Origin: Bacillota bacterium
Lineage (GTDB): Bacteria; Bacillota; Clostridia; Lachnospirales; Lachnospiraceae
DNA: 64,000 bases
NCBI GenBank assembly: GCA_023407575.1
Contig: JAEYLX010000019.1
Coordinates: forward strand, 247,440-311,439
Reading direction: 5' to 3'
Shown: one piece after another, positions 55,177 to 63,838 of the stretch
Numbering within the stretch: position 1 is the stretch's first letter
Layout: each line of letters begins with the position of its first letter
The notes under the pieces: generated by a model
Told to the model about the DNA's origin: nothing
Database searches by the model: none
The model's input: only the letters and a program-made list of their open reading frames with translations
Position numbers and translations under genes: made by a program

Positions 55177-56295
55177 CTATTGTTGTTGCCTATAAATCAT
55201 CTGCTGCAATTCACTTATGTTCTTATTAAAATCAATACTTAGAACTGCCATTCCTCGGATTCTTACCCCTGAATAGGAGTTATTAACCGGAATTGATCCT
55301 TGTTCTATCTCATAATTTTTAATTGCGGGTAAAGATAATAATAAGGAAAATATGTCCCCTTCACTTAAATTAGTAGTAATTTGAGGCAAAATCTTATTCA
55401 ATAAGTCTTTAAGCTCATTTAACCCCAAATTTTTCAAATTGGCATAGGTTTGTTCTAATACCCGTCTCTGTCTCGCTGTTCTCTCAAAATCTGCATTCCC
55501 AACATATCGATTCCTTGCATAACCAAGTGCTTGCTTTCCATTGAGTAACAAAAGTCCAGGCTTTTTTAATAAATCCATATTCATAGTTTCATTTCTCAAA
55601 AGATTTATTTCTGATACATACTCGTTAATTACAGGAATTTCTTGCTCGCTTACCTCTAATTTGACACCGCCAACAGCATCTACCATATCGATAAATGCAA
55701 AAAAATCAATAGCAACATACTTATCAACTTTAACCTTAAAATTCTGTTCAATGGTATCCATAAGAAGGTTTGCACCGCCATAAGCATAAGCAGCATTGAT
55801 GCGGTTACTTTGCTTATAACCGGGGATTTTTAAATAAATATCCCTAAGAATAGAAGTCACTGCTATATGTTGATTTTTCTTATTAATTGACACCAAAATC
55901 ATAGCATCGGATCTTCCGCCTTTCCCAACCTTTCTCGTATCACTTCCGATCAGCAGAATATTCAGCACATCCTTATCCTTAAGAATTTCACTCTGATTTT
56001 TTTCCATGTTGTTCTTAATTTCATCCTCAAGGCTTGCTATTTCAGTTTCTGTAGCCTCAGGTACATTCACATCGATATCCTCTTCTTCGGGAAGGATATC
56101 TGTTTCAATATCTCCTCCTGTCATTTCAGAAGCAGATACTGCGATAATATCTTGTCCCTCTACCAGATTCATTTTATGAATATAGCTCGACACATAGAGG
56201 TATGCGGAAACTGCAATAATTAGTATCACTGAAATAAGTATGGATACCGCAAGGATTATATTTTTAACCGGCTTGTTCCTTAATTTCTTCTTCAT
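55177..56295 (-). CDS. LytR-CpsA-Psr (LCP) family wall-polymer ligase
   Basis: 372 residues from ATG 56295. Short cytoplasmic Lys-rich tail, one membrane helix (about 10-35) and the extracellular LCP domain with LLIGSDTRKVGKGGRSD (phosphate-binding Arg), TSILRDIYLKIPG and INAAYAYGGANLLMDTI. Transfers a lipid-linked glycopolymer such as capsule to peptidoglycan. Start overlaps the BY-kinase gene by 32 bp; GGGGAAAG lies upstream. A longer in-frame extension would translate the kinase's repeat out of frame and is rejected. Last gene of the capsule-control operon. Confidence 0.92.
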   Translation of the reverse strand: MKKKLRNKPVKNIILAVSILISVILIIAVSAYLYVSSYIHKMNLVEGQDIIAVSASEMTGGDIETDILPEEEDIDVNVPEATETEIASLEDEIKNNMEKNQSEILKDKDVLNILLIGSDTRKVGKGGRSDAMILVSINKKNQHIAVTSILRDIYLKIPGYKQSNRINAAYAYGGANLLMDTIEQNFKVKVDKYVAIDFFAFIDMVDAVGGVKLEVSEQEIPVINEYVSEINLLRNETMNMDLLKKPGLLLLNGKQALGYARNRYVGNADFERTARQRRVLEQTYANLKNLGLNELKDLLNKILPQITTNLSEGDIFSLLLSLPAIKNYEIEQGSIPVNNSYSGVRIRGMAVLSIDFNKNISELQQMIYRQQQ

Positions 56296-57730
56296 TTTTC
56301 TTCTTTCCCCTATATCCATATCCACCATTGCCATAACCATAGCCATAGCCGTAACCATATCCATAACCATGATGCTGTGATTTTGTATTGTTCAAAATAC
56401 AACCTAAAATTTCAATATTACTGCTGCCGGTAATATGCTCTAAGGCATTTATTATTTGATTAACTTTTGCGTAATTCTGTCGAACTACAAATACTGCGCC
56501 AGCTACCTCCTTAGCCAAATCCGAGGTATCGGATAAGATTGCAGAAGGAGCAGTATCAAGTATTACATATTCATAAGTCTCTTCTAGTTTTTTAAGAAGA
56601 AGTTTCATTCTTTCTGAACCAATTGCCTCACTGGAATTTGCTATCGGTTCTAAGCAAGCCAATATATATATTTTTAAATCTTCATCGTAAAAAACTACAT
56701 CCTCCAGCTCTGCCTCTCCTTTTAAGAGATTTTCTAAATTATTCACCTCTCCTAATTTGGAGATCATATTCAAAATAGAAGGCCTTCGTAAATCACAATC
56801 TACTAAAATAACCTTTTTCCCTTCTGCTGCCAAGGAAAGCGCCAGGTTTAATGCAACTGTACTTTTACCTTCACTGGGCATAGCACTTGTAACCAGAATA
56901 GAATTTATACCCTTCGTGTATGCCATTTTTTTTATTCTGGTTTTTATTTTATTTAGATTGTCTATGTAAGAGTAAGGCAGTTTATCATTATCAAGGGATA
57001 TAACATTTGCTTTTTTCTTACCTCTTTTTTTGAATACTACGCTTGGCAGCGTACCAAGTTGTTTTATATTCGTCAGTCCTGATAGATCGTCAAACTTAAA
57101 TACGGTTCTGCGTGTTAGCGCATAGATGGCAATCAATATTCCTCCCATTAATACTCCTGGCACTATACCAAACTTAATACTACTGATATAATCCAGCTCA
57201 TTGTCGGGCTGCGATGGAACTCCAGAATCTTCTATCATTGTTAAATAAGTAGCTCCGACTACTGTCTCGGCAACGCGCGGATAATTTTTTATTACTGATT
57301 GCAGTACCTCATAAGCACCTTCAGCATCGTAGGAGGTAACCTGAATGGTAAATAAATTCGTTCCCTCAATATTAGTTGCTGAAATTGAATCAGATACATT
57401 CTCTACGCCTAAATCCTCTGCAATAATGTTCATCAAAATACTACTGGATAAAATATATGGGAAAGTAACCGATAACTGTGAAGCGCGCAGACTATCTTCA
57501 TAAATACTGTCACTGTCATTTATATTTAAATTTACAGTAAACGTTGCAAACGCTTTATAATAGGGCTGATAACTATATTTTAACTCCAGGCAGGCAATGG
57601 TAGAGGTGATTATTGCAAGCACTAATACAAGCCACCAAAATTTTTTTATTCCACACCAAACATTATATAACACAACAGATAGGTCAATGGTTAGTTCATT
57701 GTCCTCCAGATTTTTTTCGACTGTACTCAT
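56264..57730 (-). CDS. Wzz/CpsC-CpsD fusion: capsule chain-length regulator with BY-kinase (copy 1)
   Basis: 488 residues. Wzz domain with membrane helices near 33-48 and 187-205, then the cytoplasmic BY-kinase: Walker A AMPSEGKST (283-291), A' ILVDCDLRRPS, B LDTAPSAI. Tail of eight GY-type repeats ending in RGKKK, the tyrosine cluster that such kinases autophosphorylate. Firmicutes usually split CpsC and CpsD; this is a proteobacterial-style fusion. It lies 17 bp after a second fusion copy. GGAGG is 7 bases before the ATG. Confidence 0.92.
   Translation of the reverse strand: MSTVEKNLEDNELTIDLSVVLYNVWCGIKKFWWLVLVLAIITSTIACLELKYSYQPYYKAFATFTVNLNINDSDSIYEDSLRASQLSVTFPYILSSSILMNIIAEDLGVENVSDSISATNIEGTNLFTIQVTSYDAEGAYEVLQSVIKNYPRVAETVVGATYLTMIEDSGVPSQPDNELDYISSIKFGIVPGVLMGGILIAIYALTRRTVFKFDDLSGLTNIKQLGTLPSVVFKKRGKKKANVISLDNDKLPYSYIDNLNKIKTRIKKMAYTKGINSILVTSAMPSEGKSTVALNLALSLAAEGKKVILVDCDLRRPSILNMISKLGEVNNLENLLKGEAELEDVVFYDEDLKIYILACLEPIANSSEAIGSERMKLLLKKLEETYEYVILDTAPSAILSDTSDLAKEVAGAVFVVRQNYAKVNQIINALEHITGSSNIEILGCILNNTKSQHHGYGYGYGYGYGYGNGGYGYRGKKKNEEEIKEQAG
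56331..56372. repeat. Hexanucleotide repeat coding the kinase tyrosine tail
   Basis: Seven tandem units of CCATAN/CCGTAA (56331-56372), read on the minus strand as alternating Gly-Tyr codons. Unit loss or gain keeps frame and would change the number of phosphorylatable tyrosines. Confidence 0.8.
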
Positions 57731-57747
57731 GTTCTATCCTCCATAAC

Positions 57748-59178
57748 TTAAATACGCTTTGTTTTATAATGTCCATAATATTTATTACTGGAATAGTGAT
57801 CCTGCCCGTGGAGTGACAGCCCATAAAAGGAATTGTGAACATTATTAAAAATACATCCTAAATACTCTGATTTACAATTCGTAAGAATATCAATGGAATC
57901 ATTGATGCTACTGGAGTGAGCCGTACTTTGCCGAATAACCAAAAGTGAGGCATCTACGACATCTGCTAAAACCTCGGCATCTGCCGCCACTGACATCGGC
58001 GGTGCATCAACAATAATATAGTCCATGAGGTTTTTTGTTTCCTTAATCAATTCCTGGAAAGACTCACTTGCCAATAAATCAGTGGAGTTCTTATAGGCTT
58101 CACTTCCAATTAACAGGTAAAGTCCAGTATCCGGATCAAAGCTAAAGGCTTCTTTTACATCACAGTGATTTTTAATACAATTTCCTATCTCCTGTTCCTT
58201 TTCCACCTTCTTTTCAAGAACTTTATAAATTGAAGGTTTACAAAGATCTGAATCAATTAATAATACGTTAAAGGATTTTTGTGCCAAGGCTAATGCAAGA
58301 TTGGTGGCAATGGTTGATTTGCCCTCATTCTCAAGAACACTGGTTACAAGTATAACGTTACCCTCGGTCTGCCCAACCTTATATTCCAGCTTTGCGCGTA
58401 TTTTCTTAATATTTTCAACAAATGGAAAGCTTACTGTTGGACTGTTAATAAGTATACTTTTTTTCTTTCTGAATAATTTGGTACGGAGTGTTTTATTTTT
58501 ATTTTCATGATAAACAATTCCTAAAAGTTTGGTATCCAATTTCTTAGTTATATCTTTTTCATTCTTTATGTTATCTCTATTGATTGACAATACAATTAAT
58601 AAAGCTGTCATCACAACCATTCCTAATACAAATGCCTTTTTCATTATCCCTTCCTCATCAACATAATTATCGGGATAAGTAGGGAATACAGGTGCTTCCA
58701 TAACATTTAAAATTACATTCTTAAATATATTACTAGATACTGAGGTATAATTATTCATTACTGATGTAATTATCTGATAAGCCATCATCGGACTTGACGC
58801 ACTCACAGTTAACCCCAGCAAATTTGTCTCTTCAATTGCATAGGCACTGACCGTGCCAGGTACTGTATCCATTCCGAGATCCAAGGCAACTTTATTAGCC
58901 AGAACATTACTTGACAAGATTGAAGTAATTGTTTCGGCTACATTGTTCGCTGCCGAGAGATTACCGTATATATCATTAGAACCTTTTGTTGTAACCACAT
59001 ACATTGCACTCGCTGTATATACTGGCTTGTACAATAAATTAGCTGCAACATTGGCACACATTGCAGAGGATACTCCTATTAAAATAATGAGCCAAATATC
59101 TTTTACTAAATGACGCAGGATGTCATAAATGTCAATTGTAACTTCAGCTGTATGATATACATTGTCTTTCATTGGCAT
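57748..59178 (-). CDS. Wzz/CpsC-CpsD fusion: capsule regulator with BY-kinase (copy 2)
   Basis: 476 residues, same architecture: membrane helices near 28-48 and 184-202, Wzz domain, then Walker A VLENEGKST, A' LLIDSDLCKPS and B IVDAPPMSVA. C-terminal tyrosines are scattered (NSFYGLSLHGQDHYSS, KYYGHYKTKRI), unlike the repeat tail of copy 1. The two copies are clearly homologous but diverged, not a recent duplication. GGAG is 6 bases before the ATG. 9 bp after the Ig-like gene. Confidence 0.92.
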   Translation of the reverse strand: MPMKDNVYHTAEVTIDIYDILRHLVKDIWLIILIGVSSAMCANVAANLLYKPVYTASAMYVVTTKGSNDIYGNLSAANNVAETITSILSSNVLANKVALDLGMDTVPGTVSAYAIEETNLLGLTVSASSPMMAYQIITSVMNNYTSVSSNIFKNVILNVMEAPVFPTYPDNYVDEEGIMKKAFVLGMVVMTALLIVLSINRDNIKNEKDITKKLDTKLLGIVYHENKNKTLRTKLFRKKKSILINSPTVSFPFVENIKKIRAKLEYKVGQTEGNVILVTSVLENEGKSTIATNLALALAQKSFNVLLIDSDLCKPSIYKVLEKKVEKEQEIGNCIKNHCDVKEAFSFDPDTGLYLLIGSEAYKNSTDLLASESFQELIKETKNLMDYIIVDAPPMSVAADAEVLADVVDASLLVIRQSTAHSSSINDSIDILTNCKSEYLGCIFNNVHNSFYGLSLHGQDHYSSNKYYGHYKTKRI

Positions 59179-59187
59179 GCTTGTCTC

Positions 59188-60066
59188 CTATTCTTCTACT
59201 ACTACAAGTAATCTGGTAGTCCCCGTATAGCCGTCCTCAGATGTATAACTATAATTAATTGCATATACCCCGGGATTTTTCATGTCTATGTTAGACTCAT
59301 AGGTAACCTTATTGATATCTATTTGATTCGCTGTAATGCTATTTCCTAAATTATAAGCAAAACTATACTCCTGGGTTCCTATTTTAATTTTACTTAAATA
59401 AGATTTAGGATTAACATTGTCGCCTGTCTTTCGATAGATCAAATACTCACTTAAAATTAACTCCGGTGCATTCTCTTGGTTACCATAGTCTGGGTTGTGA
59501 AACTCCACTTGCGCAGGAAGAAGAGCTGTTTCACCTGCACTATTTGTTACTTGAAACTTAACATTATAACTTCCCTGTACCTCTCCAAAAGAGTATTCCG
59601 GGATATTAAAGGATATTTTATCTGTAAGGTCTCCATCCAAACTATCGGAGGCACTCAATCTGTTTAAAATCTCATTGTTTTCTCCTACTTCAAAGCTAAG
59701 AGGTTTTGAAAGCTTAAATCGAATCGGCTCATAATCTGAATAAACCAGTTCTCGTTCCTGTGTGGTAACATTATATTTCCCATCAAAGGCAGCGTATGTA
59801 ATCATTCGAGTTCCAGAAGTATTAAAGTCTGAAATATTCTCAATAATAATTGATCCTGTGACATCCTTGTCCAATTGGTCAAAAGCTACTACCCCTTCCA
59901 ACAATTTATCTGTAGAATCCTTTACACTAATTGTTATACTGTCTCCTGGCAGACTAATTTCCGGTCCAATGGTATCTATTTGATTTTTTACATAAAACCG
60001 ATAAGTAGTAAATGATATTGTAGAAAGCAGAAATATCAGAATACCGGTTATTCGTAGTAATTTCAT
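59188..60066 (-). CDS. Membrane-anchored protein with Ig-like (DUF5011-type) domains
   Basis: 292 residues from ATG 60066 (GGAGG 6 bases upstream). N-terminal membrane helix (about 5-23), then extracellular beta-sandwich repeats: two with the DUF5011-type pattern, VVAFDQLDKDVTGSI and LSASDSLDGDLTDKIS, and a third with GVYAINYSYTSEDGYTG. No catalytic motif. Sits between the CpsB phosphatase and BY-kinases; a scaffold or sensor for exopolysaccharide export is inferred. Confidence 0.78.
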   Translation of the reverse strand: MKLLRITGILIFLLSTISFTTYRFYVKNQIDTIGPEISLPGDSITISVKDSTDKLLEGVVAFDQLDKDVTGSIIIENISDFNTSGTRMITYAAFDGKYNVTTQERELVYSDYEPIRFKLSKPLSFEVGENNEILNRLSASDSLDGDLTDKISFNIPEYSFGEVQGSYNVKFQVTNSAGETALLPAQVEFHNPDYGNQENAPELILSEYLIYRKTGDNVNPKSYLSKIKIGTQEYSFAYNLGNSITANQIDINKVTYESNIDMKNPGVYAINYSYTSEDGYTGTTRLLVVVEE

Positions 60067-60122
60067 AACTAACCTCCATGCCCTTTTTCTTACCTGCAAA
60101 CTTTGGGCTGCAGGTATAGTCT

Positions 60123-60890
60123 TTATAATAAATAACTTCCTTCTGATTCTCTAAGTCTCCCCGGCTTAATTAATTCTTTATTATCAAGTACACGTCTGGG
60201 GTTTTCATTAAAAAGTACTTCTGCATACTTGTCCGTATATCTGCTTTTAATATACTGATATACTCTTGATAAGTCTGTTGTTCTTTGTGTCGCACCATGG
60301 CCATCACTAGCTACAAAGGATGCTAACTTGCACTCTAATAAATAAATGGCTGTATTCCGTGCAGAAAAGCCGAAATTGCCCATAATACTTCCCTTGTTAA
60401 TTTGTATAAAGCACCCCTGTTCAATCCAATCATAAACCATATCTGGATGCTTTTGCACATAAGGATAACGCTCTGGATGTGCAATAATTGGGACATATCC
60501 CAGCTGAACTAATTCTTGTAATAAAAATTCTATAAGGAGGCTATCTTTTTGAAAACTAAACTCGATTAATAGGTATCTGGACTGATTCAGAGTTGTTATT
60601 TTCCCTTTTTTTAACAACTCCGGTACCTCTTCCGTAGCATAGACTTCCATACCCAAGTGAAGTTGTAGCGGAATATTTTCTTTTAAAATAGCTTCTTCCA
60701 GATATAAAAATCGATCAACCAGACCTTGATCATAATAATTTTCAAATACACCTTCTATATTACAGTGAGGTGTCGCTATCAAGGTATTGACGCCATTTTC
60801 ATATGCAATCCTTGCCATTTTGATGGATGCGTCCATCGTCTGTGAACCATCATCAATTCCTGGTATAATATGTGTATGTATATCAATCAT
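60123..60890 (-). CDS. cpsB: CpsB/CapC-family PHP tyrosine phosphatase
   Basis: 255 residues, PHP fold with metal ligands in MIDIHTHIIPGIDDG, ATPHC, IIAHPERYP and ASDGHG. Dephosphorylates the BY-kinase tyrosine tail and so cycles capsule synthesis. GGAGG is 6 bases before the ATG. Overlaps the preceding peptidase gene by 8 bp. Confidence 0.94.
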   Translation of the reverse strand: MIDIHTHIIPGIDDGSQTMDASIKMARIAYENGVNTLIATPHCNIEGVFENYYDQGLVDRFLYLEEAILKENIPLQLHLGMEVYATEEVPELLKKGKITTLNQSRYLLIEFSFQKDSLLIEFLLQELVQLGYVPIIAHPERYPYVQKHPDMVYDWIEQGCFIQINKGSIMGNFGFSARNTAIYLLECKLASFVASDGHGATQRTTDLSRVYQYIKSRYTDKYAEVLFNENPRRVLDNKELIKPGRLRESEGSYLL

Positions 60891-61389
60891 TGCAATCCTC
60901 CATTTCCTTGGTGTTTTGGGGAAGCTTTTGCTTTATTCGAGACAAAAGGAAGTACAAGTATAATAGGTACCTGCGAAATGGTAATAGCTTTACCCAAAGA
61001 AGTGATATAACTCTCCAGAATCCCTTTTTACAATCTATCTCTTTTCCTTTTCGATAAATCTTATTCACTACACCAAAAATTTGAGAATTGAAGACTAGTC
61101 CATCTTCCTGCAGGCAGGCATCCCCGATGGTACGATAACCGTCCTTCTCTTTTCTATAAATACGATGCAGGAGATACATATCCATCGTTTGAAACAATAT
61201 AATATCTCCAACCCTCAAATTCTTATTAATTTTTCTCTCAAGAACTACCTGATCCCGATTATTTATAATAAATGGCCTCATGCTATCTCCACTTACTGTA
61301 AATATAACCCGTTGATTATTATCCAACATCCCAACAATAATTGGCATTAGTTCTCTCGTTGATACTACCATTGGTTTAGCTTTTAACAT
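60883..61389 (-). CDS. S24/S26 family serine peptidase (SipW-like signal peptidase)
   Basis: 168 residues. Ser36 in SGDSMRPFI is the nucleophile and His75 in LLHRIYR the probable partner, as in the ER/archaeal SipW branch (Ser-His, no Lys). IGDACLQEDG corresponds to the GD box. A C-terminal hydrophobic stretch (about 127-155) would anchor it, so no N-terminal helix is present. Could cleave the leader of the 106-residue peptide or other exported proteins. 12 bp after the HPrK-like gene. Confidence 0.85.
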   Translation of the reverse strand: MLKAKPMVVSTRELMPIIVGMLDNNQRVIFTVSGDSMRPFIINNRDQVVLERKINKNLRVGDIILFQTMDMYLLHRIYRKEKDGYRTIGDACLQEDGLVFNSQIFGVVNKIYRKGKEIDCKKGFWRVISLLWVKLLPFRRYLLYLYFLLSRIKQKLPQNTKEMEDCND

Positions 61390-61401
61390 AACACTTCCTA
61401 A

Positions 61402-62328
61402 CTATATATTTTCCACATTGTTGAATTTTTGACTTAGTGCCATTTTAAGTACATCCACCGCTTCGTAGTCCGGCTTGCATTCCAATAAGTAAATTGGTAT
61501 TTCTTCAACCATATGGTTGATATGATTGAATGCATTATTTGCTAAAGTTTCTTCCCAGCCGGGTGCAAAGGTATGTTTTATCAACTCAATTGCTCCTTCT
61601 AATCTACCTGAGGCTCTGACTCTATTTACTCTTGCTTGCTCTAATATAACAAATGCATCAATTTTTACGCTTCGATTCATGTACTCATTGGAAGTACCAA
61701 ACCAAGGAGCACCACAGGTATACCAGCCATCCTGCTGTTTATAGCACAGTGCACGATCCCCATTTAATATTAGAGCTTCTTCTCTTTCCTTCCACATTCT
61801 GGTGTGGGTTGTCTTCCCCACACCAGAATATGCGCTTACTATGATACCACGTCCCTGCCATTCCATAACAACACCATGGAACATGATTCCATTTTTATTT
61901 AATATGGAGTAAGGAAACAAATAGGCTAATTCAGAAAAGCTATTGTGCCAGGTACGATAGGTATTATCTTTGATTAATCTCCATTCACTCCACTCCTTAG
62001 TTATTATAAAAGCTAAGATATCTTCTCTCTCTGCATCTTGTCGAATCCATAAGTAGTCACCAGAAGATTTACGATATACCTTGTAAGGCAGTGGTCCATC
62101 CTCAAAGCTATTCACAAGCATATCCTCAGGTAAGATATTATATTCTTCCTCTTTTATAATATAATCAATGGAACTTACTCCCATATGGATATCTGAATTA
62201 ATTTCAAAACAATCTACACACTGGGGAAATAATTCGTTCTTATTTTTTCTAAGAAGTTTGTTTACTTTAATTATGTATGGTCCAATTGATAGTGCCAATT
62301 GATCCTTTGAATTTAATAAGGAATTCAT
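61402..62328 (-). CDS. HPr-kinase/phosphorylase C-domain-like protein
   Basis: 308 residues. Walker A AYSGVGKTTHT (about 165-176), then ILNGDRALCYKQQDGWYTCGAPWFGT and later RASGRLEGAIELIKH. The fold resembles the HPrK/PEPCK P-loop kinase domain without the HPrK N-terminal region. In lasso peptide paeninodin clusters such kinases phosphorylate a precursor Ser; by analogy it may act on the adjacent peptide, which is inference. ATG 62328 is preferred over GTG 62337 (AAAGGTG 6 bases upstream). Confidence 0.8.
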   Translation of the reverse strand: MNSLLNSKDQLALSIGPYIIKVNKLLRKNKNELFPQCVDCFEINSDIHMGVSSIDYIIKEEEYNILPEDMLVNSFEDGPLPYKVYRKSSGDYLWIRQDAEREDILAFIITKEWSEWRLIKDNTYRTWHNSFSELAYLFPYSILNKNGIMFHGVVMEWQGRGIIVSAYSGVGKTTHTRMWKEREEALILNGDRALCYKQQDGWYTCGAPWFGTSNEYMNRSVKIDAFVILEQARVNRVRASGRLEGAIELIKHTFAPGWEETLANNAFNHINHMVEEIPIYLLECKPDYEAVDVLKMALSQKFNNVENI

Positions 62329-62378
62329 TGTTTTCACCTTTACTGCTTAGTATCCTACACGTGGTAACCGTAACCTTT

Positions 62379-62699
62379 TTATCTTGATACTCTAAATCCA
62401 ATGTTAGAAACAGTAGTTGCATTTACTCTACTGTTGCTATTAATTCCAGAGGTTCTTGCCCAGGAATCATAATTTCTTCCCAATATTTTCTTTAAGTCAC
62501 TGATTAAGTCACTCTTATCTACGGTACAACCATGACGGGAAGTTTCTGTTATAGCACTAATGGACTTTTCGTCACTGTCTTTCCTGCCATCTTTGTCCTT
62601 GTCATAAAAGAAATCTGTTCCTGACCAGCAATTATGAGCTATGCTCTCAAATAATTCCAAATGTTCTATCTTTATACTAGGAGCTACATATTGTTTCAT
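62379..62699 (-). CDS. Candidate RiPP precursor-like peptide with an EF-hand-like loop
   Basis: 106 residues. N-terminal MKQYVAPSIKIEHLELFES looks like leader sequences of Firmicutes radical-SAM peptides. Cys24 and Cys58 are the only cysteines. Residues 33-44, DKDKDGRKDSDE, meet the canonical EF-hand loop positions 1, 3, 5, 6, 9 and 12. Rest is Ser/Asn/Arg-rich, ending GFRVSR. Starts inside the radical SAM gene (23-bp overlap) with GGAAGG about 11 bases upstream; next gene is the HPrK-like kinase 50 bp away. No match to a named family that I know. Confidence 0.6.
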   Translation of the reverse strand: MKQYVAPSIKIEHLELFESIAHNCWSGTDFFYDKDKDGRKDSDEKSISAITETSRHGCTVDKSDLISDLKKILGRNYDSWARTSGINSNSRVNATTVSNIGFRVSR

Positions 62700-63822
62700 T
62701 AATTTTCATCCTTCCATTTCTTATTATTTGCTTCAATTCTAGTTTTAAATTGTGATCCATTACGTCTACTAACTTGTTTTCCCTGCAAATATAGTCCGGG
62801 AAACCATTTAGTCTTCCTGTTTCCGCCAGTCGTATTGCCGGACATGCAGTACATGCAACACTGCAATCTCTGCATTGGTTGGGCATAGGAGGAATTGTTA
62901 ATCCTTCGGGAAATTCATCCCAGGCTTTTTGAAAGCCTTGCTCAAATGGATTTTTCCAATGCTCTCCTAATAATTGACAGCCAATCAGTTTACCATCCCA
63001 GGAGATGCAAAAGGAATTCATACCAGCCTCACATCCATACAAGGTTTGACTTTCTTCTTCGTACACAGACTCTTTGCTTGTACTTATATCCTTATCAGGA
63101 TAAGCAAGTTCAACAGGCAGTTCCTTATCCACATACTCTTTAAATGGATTGATGATATGGTTTCTTTTTCTTCTCTCCAACATAACTTTACTTTGCTCCG
63201 GCGTAAGACGGCATTCCTCTGCATTAGAAATCCCTCCCCGTACTGCCTTTGTTACAATCCGAGAAAACTCTAAATTCACTCCATATCCCAAAGCAAACAT
63301 CTTCATTTGATCTAAATCATCCAAATTATCCTGAACGATAGTTGTACGAAGCGTTAACTGCGACGGAAGTTCTTTTAATTGATCAATCCCCCTTACCATA
63401 TTATGATAGCCCTTTGCATCCTTTGCGACCTTCTCATAGGTTTCTGGTGAAGCCCCATAAACCGTTATTCCAAGTCTATGTGGTGGGTACTCTCGAAGCA
63501 CCTTTAATATTTCTGGTGTAATCAATGTTGCATTGGTGTACAACGTGACTATAAAACCCATTTTTGCTATTTCTCTATAGATTTGGGCAAAATCCGGTCT
63601 AAGCATGGGTTCTCCTCCGGTTAGCAGTAAAGATATGGTCCCTGCTTCCTGTATCTGTTGTGCCATATTAATCCATTCCTCTGTAGTTCTTTCCCTCCCA
63701 CCTAATTCGGCCATTCGTTTATGATCGATACGAATTAAGCACATTTTGCAATTAAGATTGCATCTGGCCGTCAACTCAAATGTAGCATTTAAGGGGAATC
63801 TATTTCGGTTTTTCGTATCCAC
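62677..63822 (-). CDS. Radical SAM/SPASM peptide-modifying enzyme
   Basis: 381 residues. GTG start 63822 with AAGGAG 7 bases upstream. Radical SAM motif CNLNCKMC (Cys21, Cys25, Cys28) binds the 4Fe-4S cluster that cleaves S-adenosylmethionine, and LLTGGEPM follows. C-terminal SPASM domain with cysteines in GCEAGMNSFC, GCQL, QCRDC, ACTAC and YICREN for auxiliary clusters. Close to sactipeptide/ranthipeptide maturases that crosslink a Cys sulfur. Acts with the PqqD-like protein upstream. Confidence 0.9.
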   Translation of the reverse strand: MDTKNRNRFPLNATFELTARCNLNCKMCLIRIDHKRMAELGGRERTTEEWINMAQQIQEAGTISLLLTGGEPMLRPDFAQIYREIAKMGFIVTLYTNATLITPEILKVLREYPPHRLGITVYGASPETYEKVAKDAKGYHNMVRGIDQLKELPSQLTLRTTIVQDNLDDLDQMKMFALGYGVNLEFSRIVTKAVRGGISNAEECRLTPEQSKVMLERRKRNHIINPFKEYVDKELPVELAYPDKDISTSKESVYEEESQTLYGCEAGMNSFCISWDGKLIGCQLLGEHWKNPFEQGFQKAWDEFPEGLTIPPMPNQCRDCSVACTACPAIRLAETGRLNGFPDYICRENKLVDVMDHNLKLELKQIIRNGRMKINETICSS

Positions 63823-63838
63823 ACATAATCTCCTTTAC

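Noticed and set aside
55177..56370. Longer N-terminus for the LCP protein rich in Met, Val and Asp
   Set aside because: It is the kinase Gly-Tyr repeat read in another frame; a good start with a ribosome site exists at 56295.
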